Origin: Echinarachnius parma
Lineage: Eukaryota; Echinodermata; Echinoidea; Clypeasteroida; Echinarachniidae
Assembly (NCBI GenBank): GCA_037951105.1
Contig: JBAMJV010005523.1
Coordinates: 62,001 to 126,000 of the forward strand
Length of the DNA stretch: 64,000 nt
Direction: 5' to 3'
The notes under the pieces are model-generated. The model was given only the letters and a program-made list of their open reading frames with translations. It did no database searches and was not told the DNA's origin. The first letter of the stretch is position 1. Each line of letters starts with the position of its first letter. This document shows, in pieces, positions 1-12,149 of this stretch. The position numbers were made by a program, and so were the translations under genes.

Positions 1-72
1 ACCCAAGTCCGCGACCAAGTTCATCGTAGTTCGAATTCCCGATGTTTTCACTCAGGCTCCAAAGGTTTATTT
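1..72 (-). CDS. Death-domain exon (partial), left gene copy
   Basis: Start of the fourth coding exon of the left gene copy; it continues past the window edge. The minus strand shows an acceptor (GACCAG) followed in phase 1 by INLWSLSENIG, then a stretch ending DELGRGLG. This matches the beginning of the complete death-domain exon at 29,076-29,327 (INLWSLSKNIG), including the acceptor and the phase. Death domains are six-helix protein-interaction modules that form oligomeric signalling complexes; only helix 1 and part of helix 2 are visible here. It lies downstream of the Pro-rich linker exon at 704-969, whose donor is also phase 1. I cannot tell whether the rest of this gene copy is intact. 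Confidence 0.7.
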
Positions 73-703
73 CTGGTCATTACCAATAATATGTAATGCG
101 AATAATATGTTATTAATGTAAATTATAAAACAACAAAACTATGATGATGCCGATGATTATGATGATAATTATAATAATAACAATACTATACTTATATTAT
201 ACTAATGAAAGTAATTATACAAACAATACTACTACAAATAAGAACACTTATGACACTAAAGAAAAATATTAATAGTGATAATTACAATAATACGTACAAC
301 CACAACTGGCCCTAACCCCCCCCCCCCCCCCCCCCCGATAGACACCTCTGGTGTTTTGGTCCAAGGAGGATTGTTTTAGTCACTATGTGGCCATTGCTCA
401 ATAAATCGAAGGCCTTTTGTGACCGCCACCCTCCCAAAGTACGCAATGCCACATCATGATTAATTTTACATGATGACCATGGGGTAAGATTAATAATTTA
501 AGCGCAGTAGAGTACATATTTGATTAATAGTTACTGCGATGATCATAATTATTATTATCATTATTCAATTCTGATTTATGAAAATGTAAATAATACCAAA
601 CAATGGTACAATTCAAGAAAAAGAAGAACGATCACAAATTAATTGGGATAGATTAACAACTGTTTAATTAATGCAATGGGTTAATTTGATGTATTGTTCT
701 TAC
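73..703. other. Intron, low complexity
   Basis: Intron between the Pro-rich exon and the partial death-domain exon. AT-rich, with ATA/AAT-rich low-complexity runs and a 21-base poly-C tract at 316-336. No other feature seen. Confidence 0.6.
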
Positions 704-969
704 CTGGATCAACAAAAACGTGGTCTCGAGGTGGCTGAGTATGAGCAGGAAGAGAAGAGGGAAGAGGTTGGGAAGAAGGAGAAGGATGAGAAGAAGATGG
801 AGGATTAGAGGAAGGTGGGGGATTAGAAGGAGGAGGAGGAGGTTGAGAAGGAAGTGGAGGTTGAGAAGGGGGTGGATTAGATGAAGAATGAAGAACAGAA
901 GAAGGAGGATGATGAGAAGGGGTTGCAGGAGGACGCGAAAGAGGCGTTTCATTATTGTTCGTCTGACGT
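704..969 (-). CDS. Pro/Ser-rich linker exon, left gene copy
   Basis: Third exon of the left gene copy, about 89 codons, flanked by an acceptor (ATGACAG) and a donor (CAG then GTAAGAAC). It enters in phase 2 and leaves in phase 1, matching its neighbours. It begins RQTNNNETP, ends DHVFVDPG, and between them carries an uninterrupted Pro/Ser-rich tract with runs such as SNPPPSQPPLPSQPPPPP. The equivalent exon in the middle gene (29,854-29,930) is only about 26 codons, with the same ends (QTYNEETPPPP ... DHLFLDPG). The tract is therefore an in-frame expansion in this copy. It probably acts as a flexible spacer between the propeller-like domain and the first death domain. An opposite-strand reading of this repeat is an artefact of composition. 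Confidence 0.7.
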
Positions 970-1476
970 CTGTCATGTCTGTGAAAGCAAGACATATGGT
1001 ATGTATTTTGAAAAGGGACATATCACAAGAAACATATTCAATGTATACTCGGCACGTCTGATTGTGAATAATTAAACAAGTACGGTATAGCATATACATA
1101 TCACTGTAGCAGAAGATAGCCGAAAGGTGTAATTTTGTGTTGGTGTGCTCTTGTTTCAAAATCGTTTATCCTCAATTTCACACAATAAATCAATAATTTC
1201 AAAAGTAGATTTCAAAATCTGGTAAAAACAATGTTCCTTATGAATATATGAGTCTTCACACATTTCTTATTTCGCGTGCACTTGCTCTGACTCTTTAATT
1301 GACTCTCGAATGAGTTAGGTTTGGGTTTGCGAAAAAACTATTATAATAACAAGGTTTAGTTAATAAAATTGTGTTTAAGTTGACAAATTTAGTAGAATAA
1401 CGGCCATTGAGTTTATTCAACTTTACACTCCTGGTATTATACATGTATAAGATGGAAAAGGAACGAATAACCGTAC
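970..1476. other. Intron
   Basis: Intron between exons 2 and 3 of the left gene copy; AT-rich, nothing else recognised. Confidence 0.5.
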
Positions 1477-1711
1477 GGTCTCTTGAACTCCACTCGAACA
1501 ACAAGGACTTCGTCGGCCATGTTTGTTGTGACGTGTAGCAGAAGATTCCCCGATGACGTCATGGCGGCATTCACATCACTGACAAGCGTGTTGTAGCGTT
1601 TGATCTGCAACCCCTTGACGACCTCGTAATTTTCTCCAAGCAATGACATTTCTAAAAAACTCTTTTGAGCTGCACTTCTGACGTAGATGACAAGAACCGA
1701 TCTATTTGGTC
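1477..1711 (-). CDS. Exon 2, end of N-terminal propeller-like region, left copy
   Basis: About 78 codons between an acceptor (TTTCCCAG) and a donor (CC then GTACGG); it enters in phase 1, as required by exon 1, and leaves in phase 2. The peptide starts GPNRSVLVIYVR and contains the runs SLLGENYEVVKGLQIKR and NAAMTSSGNLLLHV, with alternating beta-strand-like hydrophobics. It is clearly paralogous to 31,688-31,928, with the same splice borders. No named family recognised. I infer that it completes the beta-rich domain begun in exon 1, because it follows directly and has similar strand-turn-strand spacing. A separate small beta domain is the alternative. Confidence 0.75.
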
Positions 1712-1954
1712 CTGGGAAATACGACATATTTTATACATGTAGTAAGAAATTCTAACTGTACACAACGGTCAATAAAAATAATGGTAATTATGATGATACA
1801 AATATCATATCAATAGTAATACTATTGGTTATAAATATCATAACAATACTACAATTAATATTAATCATAATAAGAAGATGAACAGTTATTATGTTATCAG
1901 TATCATTCGCATCACTGATATTATTATAAATATTAGAAGTATTGTGATTAATTA

Positions 1955-1999
<45 letters not shown>
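1955..1999. repeat. (TGAT)n microsatellite
   Basis: About eleven tandem TGAT units inside the 1,712-2,253 intron of the left gene copy. The rest of that intron is AT-rich and shows nothing else. Confidence 0.95.
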
Positions 2000-2253
2000 G
2001 TGGAAAATAAATCCAAACAACAGTATGTTTGGTGTTCATTTGGCCCGTTCCATAGCATAAAACAAAAGTAAAACAGCAATAACATGTATAGAAAAAAATC
2101 GGGGGCACAAGGCACCCGCAATGAGCTCCCGGAAGTCAGAAAAGAGCCCTCATAAATGTACATACAGTGCTGCTTACAATGCACACTAACAAATTTGAAA
2201 ACTTTTCGTACAAGTACAGAAACGTTGGATATGAACGTAATTGCTCTTCTTAC

Positions 2254-2878
2254 CCGCAAGACATTTCTTTATGGTGATGTCCGCTTGAACCATAATGACC
2301 TGTTTCTGATACGATGCACCCGTCTTCTTCAGGACTTCGACACTCCTATTTTGCTTGTGCACCAGGACCGAACCACCCTCGAGGGGAACGATGTCAATCG
2401 AGCGATCACCGATAGCAATGTCGACGCCCTCTTCATAACGATAGGTGTCTGCACTCATCGCCCGAATCACGGACCCTTCTCCGAGGAGGATCCTCGCGAC
2501 ACCATCATCCCCGATATCGGTTGCGACAAGGTACGTTTTCTTCTTGAGCAAAACGGATATCGTCATTTTCCCCGCCGGGTCGTACACGCGCAGGTGGTCG
2601 TCAGCGAGGCAGACGAGGATACCATTTGGAAGCCACGCTGCGCTAATGATCTTGGTCTTTGATGGTTTTATGATCACCCCGCCCTTTCCGCCCTTTAATT
2701 CTGCGGTTTTTCCGAGCGATAGGTTCGCAAGTCTATAACAATACTCGCGTTTTTTCTTGTCGAAGTCCTGCAGAAGGAAACGTCCGTCTGATGAAGCGCA
2801 AACGAGTGACCACACGCCGCCTCGGTCGACTTGCACCGGGTCGCTCACTACGATGTCCTTTATCGAAATTCGATTCAT
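2254..2878 (-). CDS. Exon 1, beta-propeller-like domain, left gene copy
   Basis: First coding exon, 208 codons plus one base, ending at a donor (GCGG then GTAAGA). The start ATG (2,876-2,878) is chosen because the paralogue at 33,911-34,532 begins with the same residues, MNRISIKDI, and a purine lies at -3. Repeated strand-turn patterns resemble propeller blades: SDGRFLLQD (30-38), NGILVCLADDHLRVYD (85-100), a stretch around DIGDDGVARILL (121-132) and GGSVLVHKQNRSVEVL (168-183). No signal peptide or membrane segment, so probably cytosolic. The family is not recognised by name; WD40, NHL or tectonin-type propellers are the closest look-alikes. In this gene family the domain sits upstream of several death domains and may be a ligand- or partner-sensing head; that role is inference. 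Confidence 0.8.
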
Positions 2879-3340
2879 AGTTCAGGGTTTTCGGATGACG
2901 ATATCGGTAGTAATGCTAAAATGAAACTTAGTTTACTCTTAGTTGTAGTGATTTATTCCACTCCATTTAACAGCGCATAAAGGCTGACCTTCGTTGAAAA
3001 TTATCTACAGTAACTTGTTTCGAAAATATATGTTATTGCTGAAATATAGATAGTCCGTAAGAAACGTCGCCTTCACAGTGTGTAGTGTGTTAAAGCCTAT
3101 AAAACCTAACACTCTGGCTTCAAAGGTGAAGTTATATTGATTATAAACATATAATCATAAACGCATCTACTTAATGTACACACATGGCAAATGGGCGAAG
3201 TACAATTCCACACACGATGTGATGCTGAGGAAGATTATTGCATATACATGTTCCGCATTTGTCGCTTTGTAGGATAAAGCACACTGCGGGGTAGTCATGT
3301 TCTGCATACGCTATAAATGAATAATGGTAGCGGTGAAGCT
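2879..3340. promoter_or_regulatory. Conserved 5' flank of left gene copy
   Basis: Sequence upstream of the start codon that aligns with 34,533-35,060 upstream of the middle gene, for example the shared stretch around CGTAAGAAACGTCGC. It should hold the 5' UTR and promoter. No TATA box or other named site can be assigned with confidence. Confidence 0.45.
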
Positions 3341-3740
3341 ATAGAGTGGTGAAGTGTGACGTCATCAAAAATCTATTTTTAGAATTTTCCAATTTGAACT
3401 TCATTTTTCGAAAGAGCTTCAAAAATAATGTCTAAATACCTGAATACTGAAAATCAATTGAATATATTAAGTATTGGTTGTGATATGCCCATCCTAATGA
3501 ATTTTACTTCAATGGGTAATCAGTGTTATAATGCTCTGGTTCATAAAGTTATGAACTAGAGCACTATAACACTGATTGCCTATTGACAACAAATTCATTC
3601 GGATGGGCATATCTCAGCAAATACTTAACATATTGAATTTATTTTTAGTATTAGGTCATTTTTAATGCTTTTTCGGAAAATGAAGTTCAAACTTGAAAAT
3701 TAAAAAAATACAATTTTATGACGTCATAGCTTCTGTGGGG
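3340..3740. mobile_element. Palindromic MITE with TGACGTCA termini, copy 1
   Basis: Near-symmetrical foldback element. Its arms carry GTGACGTCATCAAAA at the left and TTTTATGACGTCATAG at the right; the centre (about 3,485-3,610) carries inverted GATATGCCCATCC and GGATGGGCATATC. A second copy is at 17,320-17,720. The paralogous flank near 35,060 lacks it, so it inserted after the duplication. Exact ends are uncertain. Confidence 0.8.
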
Positions 3741-4742
3741 TCTGACAAGCGGGAACGGAAATCGTCCTCCACCGACCCCTTTTAGGAATCCACCTCGCTC
3801 CATCCTCTGCAGAAAATTGAGTAAATGCGAAAATATAACACCACATGTTGGATGTTGGGCATATGCCGCCCACGCCCCTCCCCCCCACCCCCAAACAAAA
3901 AAATGAAATCAAAACTACAGTCAAACCTATCTTAGTGGCCACCTGCCTACAGCAGCAGTTAACCTGCCTATAGTCGGTGGCCATCAAAAGTTATCCCTGG
4001 CAGAGAAAAGAAACGCTATGAAACCTATTTATAGAGGTCACCTGTTTTAATTCAGTGGCCAATTTTCTGGTTTCCCGTGGATGGCCATTATATACAGTGA
4101 GTATAAGAAAGAAATTGTAATGTCTGGTGCCTGGAATACCCCTTTCTTCATGGTAAATGTGACCCCCATTCTGATATGAACATTTGAAAGAGAGTATAAT
4201 TATCAGAATCAATTACTAATAGTAATACCATGTTAGCTAAATCTCGAATAAAAGTCAACACCTATGATTGTTATACGAAGGACTTTATTTGTTGATTATT
4301 CAGCCTTTTACGAAAGGATTTAGGTCAAATAAACTTTGTTTTGCTTCGAGGAATATAATGTGTTCTTGCAATTTTTACGAATAATATTCGGCTGCAATGC
4401 GTTACTTGCCAACTTCTCCATATCATCATCATATGTATCAGTTGCAAAGTTGATTGTCAGACGCTGAAATAATCAATACGGGTTCGCTTCAAACTATAAC
4501 ACAGGGGACGACCCTCTTTCAATAATAAACAGCCCCATTGACAGACTCGAAAATCCTTTCAGTCATCACAATAAACGTGTAATAGAAAGGCGTCCATGAC
4601 AACTACAACACACTCATTGTCAACTACACTTTTTAATGGATATAATTTATATTTACCCCCTACTGTGCAGTTAAAGGGATCATGCATTACCAAATCGTTT
4701 TATCAATCAAATATCAGGGGGTTGTATAATGGAACAAGCTTC
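3741..4742. other. Intergenic, paralogous to 35,060-35,880
   Basis: No gene seen. At 3,916-4,098 lies a short foldback-like insertion beginning ACAGTCAAACCTATCTTAG and ending near TATATACAGTG; it is absent from the paralogous right block and is probably another MITE. The remainder aligns with the right intergenic block. Confidence 0.5.
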
Positions 4743-5283
4743 ATTAAAGGGACTTAGTAACATTGTCCAAATTCTCAAAATCCAATTAGAATTCTAGCGG
4801 TTTCTTCATACCTTGTTGTATTCGTATTAACAATACAAGCATGGGACAGGTTTCGGTTTTTCACATTTCCCTTTCGTTAAAAAATATTTACGATTGAAGT
4901 GTACAACGTGAGTGCAATGAGTTAGTGAATATCACTTTGCATATTTGATAATTGCTCGGCCATATAACGTCCATAAAACTTGACATTTTCACACATCACC
5001 GCGTGGACATATGACTGAAAAATGAGCGAAAATGAAAATTGATATTATTCGCTTACGCATTGCATTGGCTTTTGACATAGTATAACTATTCAGTAGATAT
5101 TCATAAATCTGAACACTTCAATCGTAAATATTCTTTATAACGGATGAGTAATTTAGAATCCCGAAATCTGCTCCATGATTTCTAATACTGTATATTGGTA
5201 AAGGTAAAGCGAATTATGTATGTGAGAACCGCAAACGTTTCAAGTACGTTTTGAGAATGTTGACAATGTGACCACATCCCTCT
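4743..5283. mobile_element. MITE family C, complete copy
   Basis: Inverted termini: AAAGGGACTTAGTAACATTG at the left and the complement of GACAATGTGACCACATCCCT at the right, with a shared inner TTCTCAAAA/TTTTGAGAA. Relatives lie at 26,646-27,480, and end fragments near 37,860-37,905 and 57,190-57,400. Confidence 0.7.
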
Positions 5284-6337
5284 AACATGTCTAATTGTAC
5301 CTATCCCTTCGCCATGTTCAATATTGTATTATTGTTCATAAACGTATTAACCTCAAGCTGTTTGTTCCCGGGTTTACCAAGTTCAGTATAATGTTTAAAC
5401 AAATATGAAGGGATAACCCCTCTTTAAACGCCAACTTTTCTGAATAAAGGTTGTCTACTCATAACTGGTTCCAGGTCGTTATGATGACTTTGATCAAACA
5501 CAGTAGTTGAATTGAATGGGCGAATTAATTATGCTCACAATCTAGTCTGTGAAAACGTCACGACAAAATGGATTTTTTATTTTTTATTTATATGAGATAG
5601 GATTGATCGATGCATGACTCACTCCGATTAAACTGTATTTAAAGAGATAACCTTTTGATCCGTGAAGACTTTGTGTTAGAACAATGAGTAGGTTGTCAGA
5701 TGGTGCAATATCATGCTGTGAATAGTCCACTCAAAGTGACTCAATGCAAGAGAATATAATATCACAAGCCTTTCATATTGCGCTTTATATGATCGATCGA
5801 TGCAAGTTCACTCCGATCAAACTGAATTTGAAAGGGATAACCCCGCTCCATGCCCTAAAGAAAGCTTGCTTTTGATTCGGGATTATATAAAACCATTTTC
5901 AGTTCAACTCAATAACGGTTTTATTCAACACAGTATAGTACGGTATGAATACAGTTAGCGTAATCATACATGTGTATTTTATTACATCGTAATTCTAATC
6001 AAGAATATGAAAAAACATTTTTAAAGGGATCTAGTCATTCTGTTCACATATGCAAACAACTAACAAAGGGTCGCGTTACGATGTATTGTTGTGATCCGAT
6101 ATGTCCACTGAGTGATGTGTGAAGGTTTCGTTATAAATGGATGTTTTTTGCCAAGTATGACATAAATGCAAAATTGTCATAACGATATATGAATTCCGAA
6201 AACCGAAACCTTTCCATCCTTCTTCTGTAAGTGATAATAACAATAATGTTTAATCATGCAAATAAAATATGCTGTAGGATCTGTTGATATTTTCAGTTTA
6301 ACGTTTAATTTGTAAATGCAAGGTAGGCATGTGTGAG
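5284..6337. other. Intergenic, paralogous to 36,320-36,700
   Basis: AT-rich, no gene. Parts align with the right intergenic block (for example around GATCGATCGATGCAAGTTCA). A family-C-like end (AAAGGGATCTAGTCATTCTG) lies near 6,025. Confidence 0.45.
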
Positions 6338-6722
6338 CAGTGGTGGATCTACGGGGGGGGGGGGGGGGGGGGGGGGGTTAGGGGGTTTGAACCCCCCCCC
6401 CCCCCCCCCCCCCCCCCTTGGGCTGCCAAGTGAAAATGTGATGTGCATAGAAAAACGCCATCATGTGTCCAGACCATTGGTCCAGACCCACACAGTATCC
6501 GCATCATCATTGGGTCAACCCCCCCCCCCCCCTTAGCAAAAAGCTAGATCCGCCCCTGTAGATGCCAGGAAAACATCACTTACGGGGGTTCAAAATATTT
6601 TTTAAAAAATCGCCTCGCCGCTACGCTGCTCGAACTTCGCCGCTTCGCGGCTCGTGGATCGCGATGCTCCGCATCGTCATTGGGTCAACCCCCCCCTTAG
6701 CAAAAAGCTAGATCCGCCCCTG
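6338..6722. mobile_element. Poly-G/C foldback MITE (family B) with 5-bp target duplication
   Basis: Begins CAGTGGTGGATCTACGG and ends AGCTAGATCCGCCCCTG, which are inverted. It is flanked by GTGAG on both sides (6,333-6,337 and 6,723-6,727). Long poly-G and poly-C tracts near 6,353-6,416 can pair. A second right end lies inside at about 6,558, so the copy is internally duplicated. Sister copy at 15,749-15,946. Confidence 0.85.

Positions 6723-6778
<56 letters not shown>
6723..6778. repeat. (GT)n microsatellite
   Basis: About 25 GT dinucleotides directly after the family B element. The following stretch to 7,615 is AT-rich with no recognised feature. Confidence 0.95.
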
Positions 6779-6781
<3 letters not shown>

Positions 6782-7615
6782 TTTGTGTTTGGATTCATTC
6801 ATTCAATTGTATTGTATTGAATAGTATCATGTAGTAATCATGACCATATTGTCTAACATTATATCTATAATTCCTATGATATTGAATGAAGAAAATTAAT
6901 AATACAATGTATTATACAAACATTAAATAGTGTGCGTGTGTGTATTTTGTGAACATTGGTATAAAAGGTAATAATTTGCTTAATATTATTTATATTTATG
7001 AAGCGATACCCAGGTTATGGAAAGAGGATTCGGATTTGATAAAAAATATCTAGAGGTTGATGTTGTGAATGTAGTATGTGGTGTTGTGAAATGATATTAG
7101 AGATTAAGAGTGGTGAGATATATTTGTTGGGTTGGCAGGCAGTTCATTTAGGATAAAAACGTGTAACACTTTAATTTATATGGTAAAGTATATTGTATTT
7201 ATGTCATGATCAAAGGGACAGTACCAACTTTGGAAAACATGTAAAACATACATTTTAAATTTTAGGGTTGAGGAAATTAAAGGAAATAGCCATTAAAATG
7301 GACAAGATATGATTACATTTTCAAAAAAGGGAGCAGCTTAGTTTTAATTAAGATGTATCTCTGTCAACCGCGAGCTTATAAAATGTATTTGTATCTTGCA
7401 GCCCGGTTTAATTACTTTTTGGTCTTATGTTTCTTCTTTTTTCCAAACAAAAAAAGGGAGTGGATTTTAACTTAGTAAGAAGTGTTTAAAGCGTGTGCGT
7501 GGCTTGGGTGGGTGTGTTTGGTGTAGGTGTAAGGGATAGAGGAGCAAAGTTTTGTTCCTGTTATTATCAAAATGTCCTTCCGTTGGTTTTTTGTCCTTTG
7601 CTTTCACAGAGTAGA

Positions 7616-8191
7616 TTAAAGGGATAGTTGAGCTTTGGTAGAGAGGGCGCTACACATAATCATTTTTTGTGAGATTATGAAAAACTGAGTATAAAATTTG
7701 AAAGAGCATAATATATTAGTGACAGAATAAACATTGTTTGATCAAAATCGGTTCAGAAACGGCTGATATATCCATAAACGTATAAACATTTGTAATAAAT
7801 GTGGGGCCCCACAAATATTAGGAAATTTTGAACCAACCGTTACAAATTTTTTTAAAATGCTTCCTCTTTTCAAAATTTTTTAAAAGAAGTTTTTTAATAG
7901 TTGTTAATTATCTCTCTATCTAATCACTATTTTTACGAACCTTCACATGCACAATATTTTATTTAAAATGGTTTAAACCAATTTGTGTTTAGAGAGCACC
8001 ATCTTGAGTTTGAACGCCTCTGTTTGAATGGTAAAAGGCTTTTTACTCAGTCGTTTGTGATTTTGAATTCCTTTCAAGCATGGTAGAGTTATAACTATTA
8101 GTTTATAATTTAATGGTGCAGGTTTTGGTTACTAAAAATTAAGTTTGACCAAAACTGTACTCTCTTTACCAGAACTCAACTATCCCTTTAA
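7616..8191. mobile_element. MITE family A, complete copy
   Basis: Inverted termini TTAAAGGGATAGTTGAG and its complement CTCAACTATCCCTTTAA. Inside are the family marks GAGAGGGCGCTACAC, GGTTCAGAAACGGCTGA and ATAACTATTAGTTTATAAT. It is the commonest foldback family here: other copies lie at 25,534, 50,891, 53,777 and 55,962, with several fragments. Confidence 0.85.
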
Positions 8192-8481
8192 GTGAAATAT
8201 AACTGAGCCATGAATTTTGTTTATGTAGTATAGGTTTGCTATTTATGCAGTTCTATCGTTATTAGTTCGTTTAATTATGTCTGTGTTTAAGAAATTCATA
8301 TTGAAAATTATGTTTTTTAGACTCGATTGTAAAACTCTGTAAATCTATTTGAAGGAATAAAACACTATTATAAAAAGGAAATTGGTACTATGTGTATTCA
8401 TTTTCATGGCTAGGGATGCGTGACATGTTTGGAGCACAATGTGCATGTACATACTGTTAAAATAATCTTTGGGGTCCACAT

Positions 8482-8950
8482 TAAAGGGATATTACAGTTG
8501 CGGTCAAACAGAATGTCAGTAACTAAAACTTATAGCTTATCGTTTACAACTAACAGTTATACTCCAATGATGCATGGTTTGCAGTGAAACATATTCACGA
8601 TTAAGTTACAGGGCTGTACATACAAAAACAGTCGTCAACACAAGAGGAAGAGGACGCCCTACAGACACAATAAAATATATTTTGAAAATGTGAATGTGAT
8701 GTTTGGTTAATATACATTTTCTATAGAGAGATTAACCAAAACAATATTAAAACCATGTTGGTATTATATCAAAAATGCGTGGAATATTTAACAACAAATC
8801 TTAAATTATTGAACAAAAGTTAGTCCCAAACATTGATTTCAATCGGATGTATTATTCAACCGATTTTTATCAAACAACATTAATTTCGTCTAAGAATGAT
8901 TTGTTTTGGGGGTTAATATTCCACTTAGTTTTGTATTACCTCTCAAAAGA
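8482..8950. mobile_element. MITE family A-prime, 3'-degraded copy
   Basis: Begins TTAAAGGGATATTACAGTTG and shares the middle section (GGTTAAGTTACAGGGCTG type, and a CAAGAGG..GCCCT stretch) with copies at 14,934, 36,765 and 38,690. The right terminus is not clear. Confidence 0.55.
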
Positions 8951-10992
8951 AACATTTCGTGAATCGTTCTTTCAACCAAAACAAAAACAAATGTTAGGCA
9001 AGAAGCCAACTGGGTTATAGATATGATACCCAAGATTAGGCTTTATAGACGGAGAAAGGGGCAAGCGGGGGATGATTTCTTTATTGGGATACATTTGTCT
9101 GTTGACTTCTCTTCCCCAGTGGAAAAAAAAAGGGGGGGGGTGAGGGGACTTGGAATCCACGCAAAGGGTATAACTCAGGACCCCCCTCCCCACACCGTCT
9201 CCTGAGCTTTACAACTCGACATAACGTGAGTCCAAGGTACAACTCATTTAATACATATCTCAGAACAATTAAATGATACACGGGGTAGACTTGATGTTTC
9301 AAATTAAGCAAAACCAGACAATCATCATTTATTATACATGTGTCAATATTGACTTCAATTTCAATCACATTGTATTTTACCAATAACATAAAATCATCAA
9401 AACAATACAAAACACTTCTACAGTATAGCCCAAATCAAACGGAATTGCATACTTCCCATACAAAGGGGGCGGGGAGACAGGATTAACTAGATGGATAATC
9501 CTTTACCTGTTTACTTAGGAAAGTTATCCCATGCAGGATCATTAGTTTTGGTAAAACAGTTTTCGTTCTAGGTCTGATTATGTGACCCCAAGTCAGGTTT
9601 CAAATGTGCAATATTTCAACAGAAAATCGGCCTGTTATTTGGCATCTTGGAATAACCAGAAAAGAAGTGTTCCTTTTCAATGAAAATTTCACACATCAAT
9701 TAGACATATCTTACAAGGATTTTGGTATCCAGTAGCATTGAAGTCTCAAATGTAATTTTTGACAATATCTAACAAAGTACATGGATCAATTTAAGCCTAG
9801 GAATACAGATATACTGTTTACTTCTATGACAAGCGAACAATCCTAAATAACAGGCGAAAGTTGTGTCGAAATCGGTAAAAATGTGAAGCCTGATATTGGG
9901 TCACAAAAAGCGACCCAGGAAGAAAACTACTCAACCAAAATTACTCATCTTGATATTATCTTTCTCAGTGTAAGATTCTCCTCCCAATGAAACCAATTAT
10001 TTTGTCAAAATGATTCGGGAAGTATTCCGTACCGTTAATAGGTCACCCTGTATAGTTGGAAATAGAGGCATCTACTAAAAAGCAAATCTGGTATGACTGT
10101 ATGTGCACACACATTATAGCTAAAATAATGAAAACTTATGTACATGTATAATAAGTAACGTTTGTAATTACATGTAGTAACAGCACAAAATGTGTTTCGT
10201 ATAGTTGCCATGATACTACAGCATATGATGTTATTTATTATTATTCAGATTAAAACTAAAGAAAGGGACTTTGCCGGAAAGAACGCAGTTTTACTCGAAA
10301 TAACCATAACCCTCAGGTATCGTTTTTTTAAATGTATAATACCACCTCGTACTTAAATTGAGTATTTTAACAAGCCAAATTGTGTCATTATTATAATATC
10401 ATAACACAAATGTAAACAAACAAAACTGAACGAAACAAACTTCAACCAATACCCATTACGATCTTGCACTGATCAAACAGCATTGCATGATATCGACTTC
10501 CTCAACTTATTGTAACATAAATAAATCCTTCTCAAAAAAAAAAAAAATAAAGGTCCTAACATCCATGGCGATCGGGAATTCATCTAAATTCATGGATGAA
10601 TTAATTACTCCAATTAAACCTATGTAGTATGAAATATCTTCAAAAAATAATAAATCATATGCAAGCACAAAGGGTCTCAATTTTCATCCTTCAGTGTCCA
10701 TAGCGATTCTTCTTTTATTAGTATTTCGCGGCAACACCCATGCGAATAAAATCATTCTATGCATATAACACATCAGAAAATGTGTATTAATTATACAACT
10801 TCCAATCGTTCTGTCATCTATACATCTAGATTAAAACATTGACCAATAATTCCACTACATGTTCACATTAAACAGCAAATCAATTATGTACAGTAATTGA
10901 CACAAGCTTATTGTTTATATATACAAGTAGAAGCTTTTGTATCACGAAGAAAAAATCAAAAATGAATTCATTATTCTTTGATATTCTTCTAT
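8951..10992. other. Intergenic block with an empty site for the LTR element
   Basis: No gene. It aligns with 37,350-37,850, 39,200-39,970 and, continuing, 46,490-47,060 on the right. At about 9,763-9,775 the uninterrupted sequence CAATATCTAACAAAGTACAT corresponds to the point where the LTR retrotransposon sits in the right block. It also contains a poly-G/C-rich stretch near 9,120-9,190. Confidence 0.7.
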
Positions 10993-11750
10993 ACAGGGTG
11001 GCCCGAAAAATAAAGTAACACAATGAACATGTCCATCGGAAAGGGTGTCTTTTCCAATGAAAAACGATACCAAGAGATACTAAGTGACATCATGTCAGGT
11101 TCCCATTTTTGTCAATATTTACCAAGTCATTGCCCGATAATTCACACTTACTGCCCGTTATAGCATCGGACAACTGTGCCCATTCTTTCGTTTCACAGCT
11201 GAATGCACACTAACAATGGCGCGCGTACTGCTACGCTATAACGGGCCGTATAAAGCAAAGTGCAAAATATCGGGCACATGACTTGGTAAAAATTGACAAA
11301 AATGGGATCCTGACATGGTGTCACTCACAGCGCCCTAAAACAAAAACTACTCAACCAAAGTGACTGTTCTTGGTATCGTTTTTCATTGGAAAAGACACCC
11401 TATCCGATGGACATAATAATTGTGTTACTTTATTTTGGGAAGTGCCTCGTTCCGTGTTTTTTTTTTTTGGCCACCCTGTTTAGTACATAAAAGCAAACTT
11501 GTCCAAGTGTTAGAGCAGTATTCATCACTACTAGTATTAAGTTGTCTTGCTGGTATATGGTTTATCTACTGCGCGTGATTTCCGAAAGTTTACTTAAAAA
11601 GTAATGCTTTATGATAAAGAAATGAGCGAAAAGGCAAGTTGCATTTGTTAACTCATTGGCATAGGGTTGAACACAGTTTTACACAAAATATCACCTTAAA
11701 AAAAAAAGTATACATAAGATCCTAATAACGAAACGAAAATATGACTTATA
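10430..11750. repeat. Single copy of the unit that is fourfold in the right block
   Basis: Matches one unit of the tandem array at 47,060-50,430 (shared anchors CCATTACGATCTTGCA, CATCCATGGCGATC and CATTGACACAAGC). It is split by a foldback insertion at 10,993-11,481. No coding potential seen. Confidence 0.75.
10993..11481. mobile_element. Mariner-like MITE with CAGGGTGGCC termini
   Basis: Inverted ends ACAGGGTGGCC and GGCCACCCTGT, with long inverted subterminal sections (the CCAATGAAAAACGATACCAAG region pairs with CTTGGTATCGTTTTTCATTGG). The paralogous units read TCTATAGTACATAAAAG across the site, consistent with a TA insertion. About 490 bp and non-coding. Confidence 0.8.
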
Positions 11751-11810
11751 GGAGATCAACTAGGCGCGAAAGGACCACAAGAGAACAAATACAATGCAAA
11801 TGTGTCCCTT

Positions 11811-11875
11811 AATGTAGTCATCCGTAAGGTATTTGTCAGCGACTCTTTGGAGTAGACCGCGGGCCGTCGGTCGAA
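11811..11875 (-). pseudogene. DD2 death-domain tail fragment
   Basis: Minus-strand reading gives GLLQRVADKYLTDDYIKG, matching the C-terminal end of the DD2 exons (GLSRIADKYLTDDF at 15,426). The upstream part of the domain is missing, and the donor GTAAGG seen in other copies reads TTAAGG here. Relic of an extra duplicated DD2 exon. Confidence 0.6.
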
Positions 11876-12149
11876 ATTCGTTCGTTTCGTGCCTCCCATA
11901 TCTATCTTATTTTTAACATATGGTGTACATAAATATAATATGATAACATTCTGAAATGTCGTCAAGCTCAAGAGATGCACATCCTTCTAAAAAAAAATGG
12001 AAAAAACATGACCAAAATTATAACACTCTCTGGAAATGTTTCCAATCGCAGTGCATATTTCATTGGAACGTAACGCGATCCCGTAAGCAAGAGCCAATCA
12101 GATTGCTTGTTTTATTGTTGCGCCAAATGATATGATGTACGTAACATCT

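Noticed and set aside
668-1159. 163-codon Leu/Pro-rich open frame
   Set aside because: Shadow of the Pro/Ser exon at 704-969 in another frame; it lacks splice agreement.
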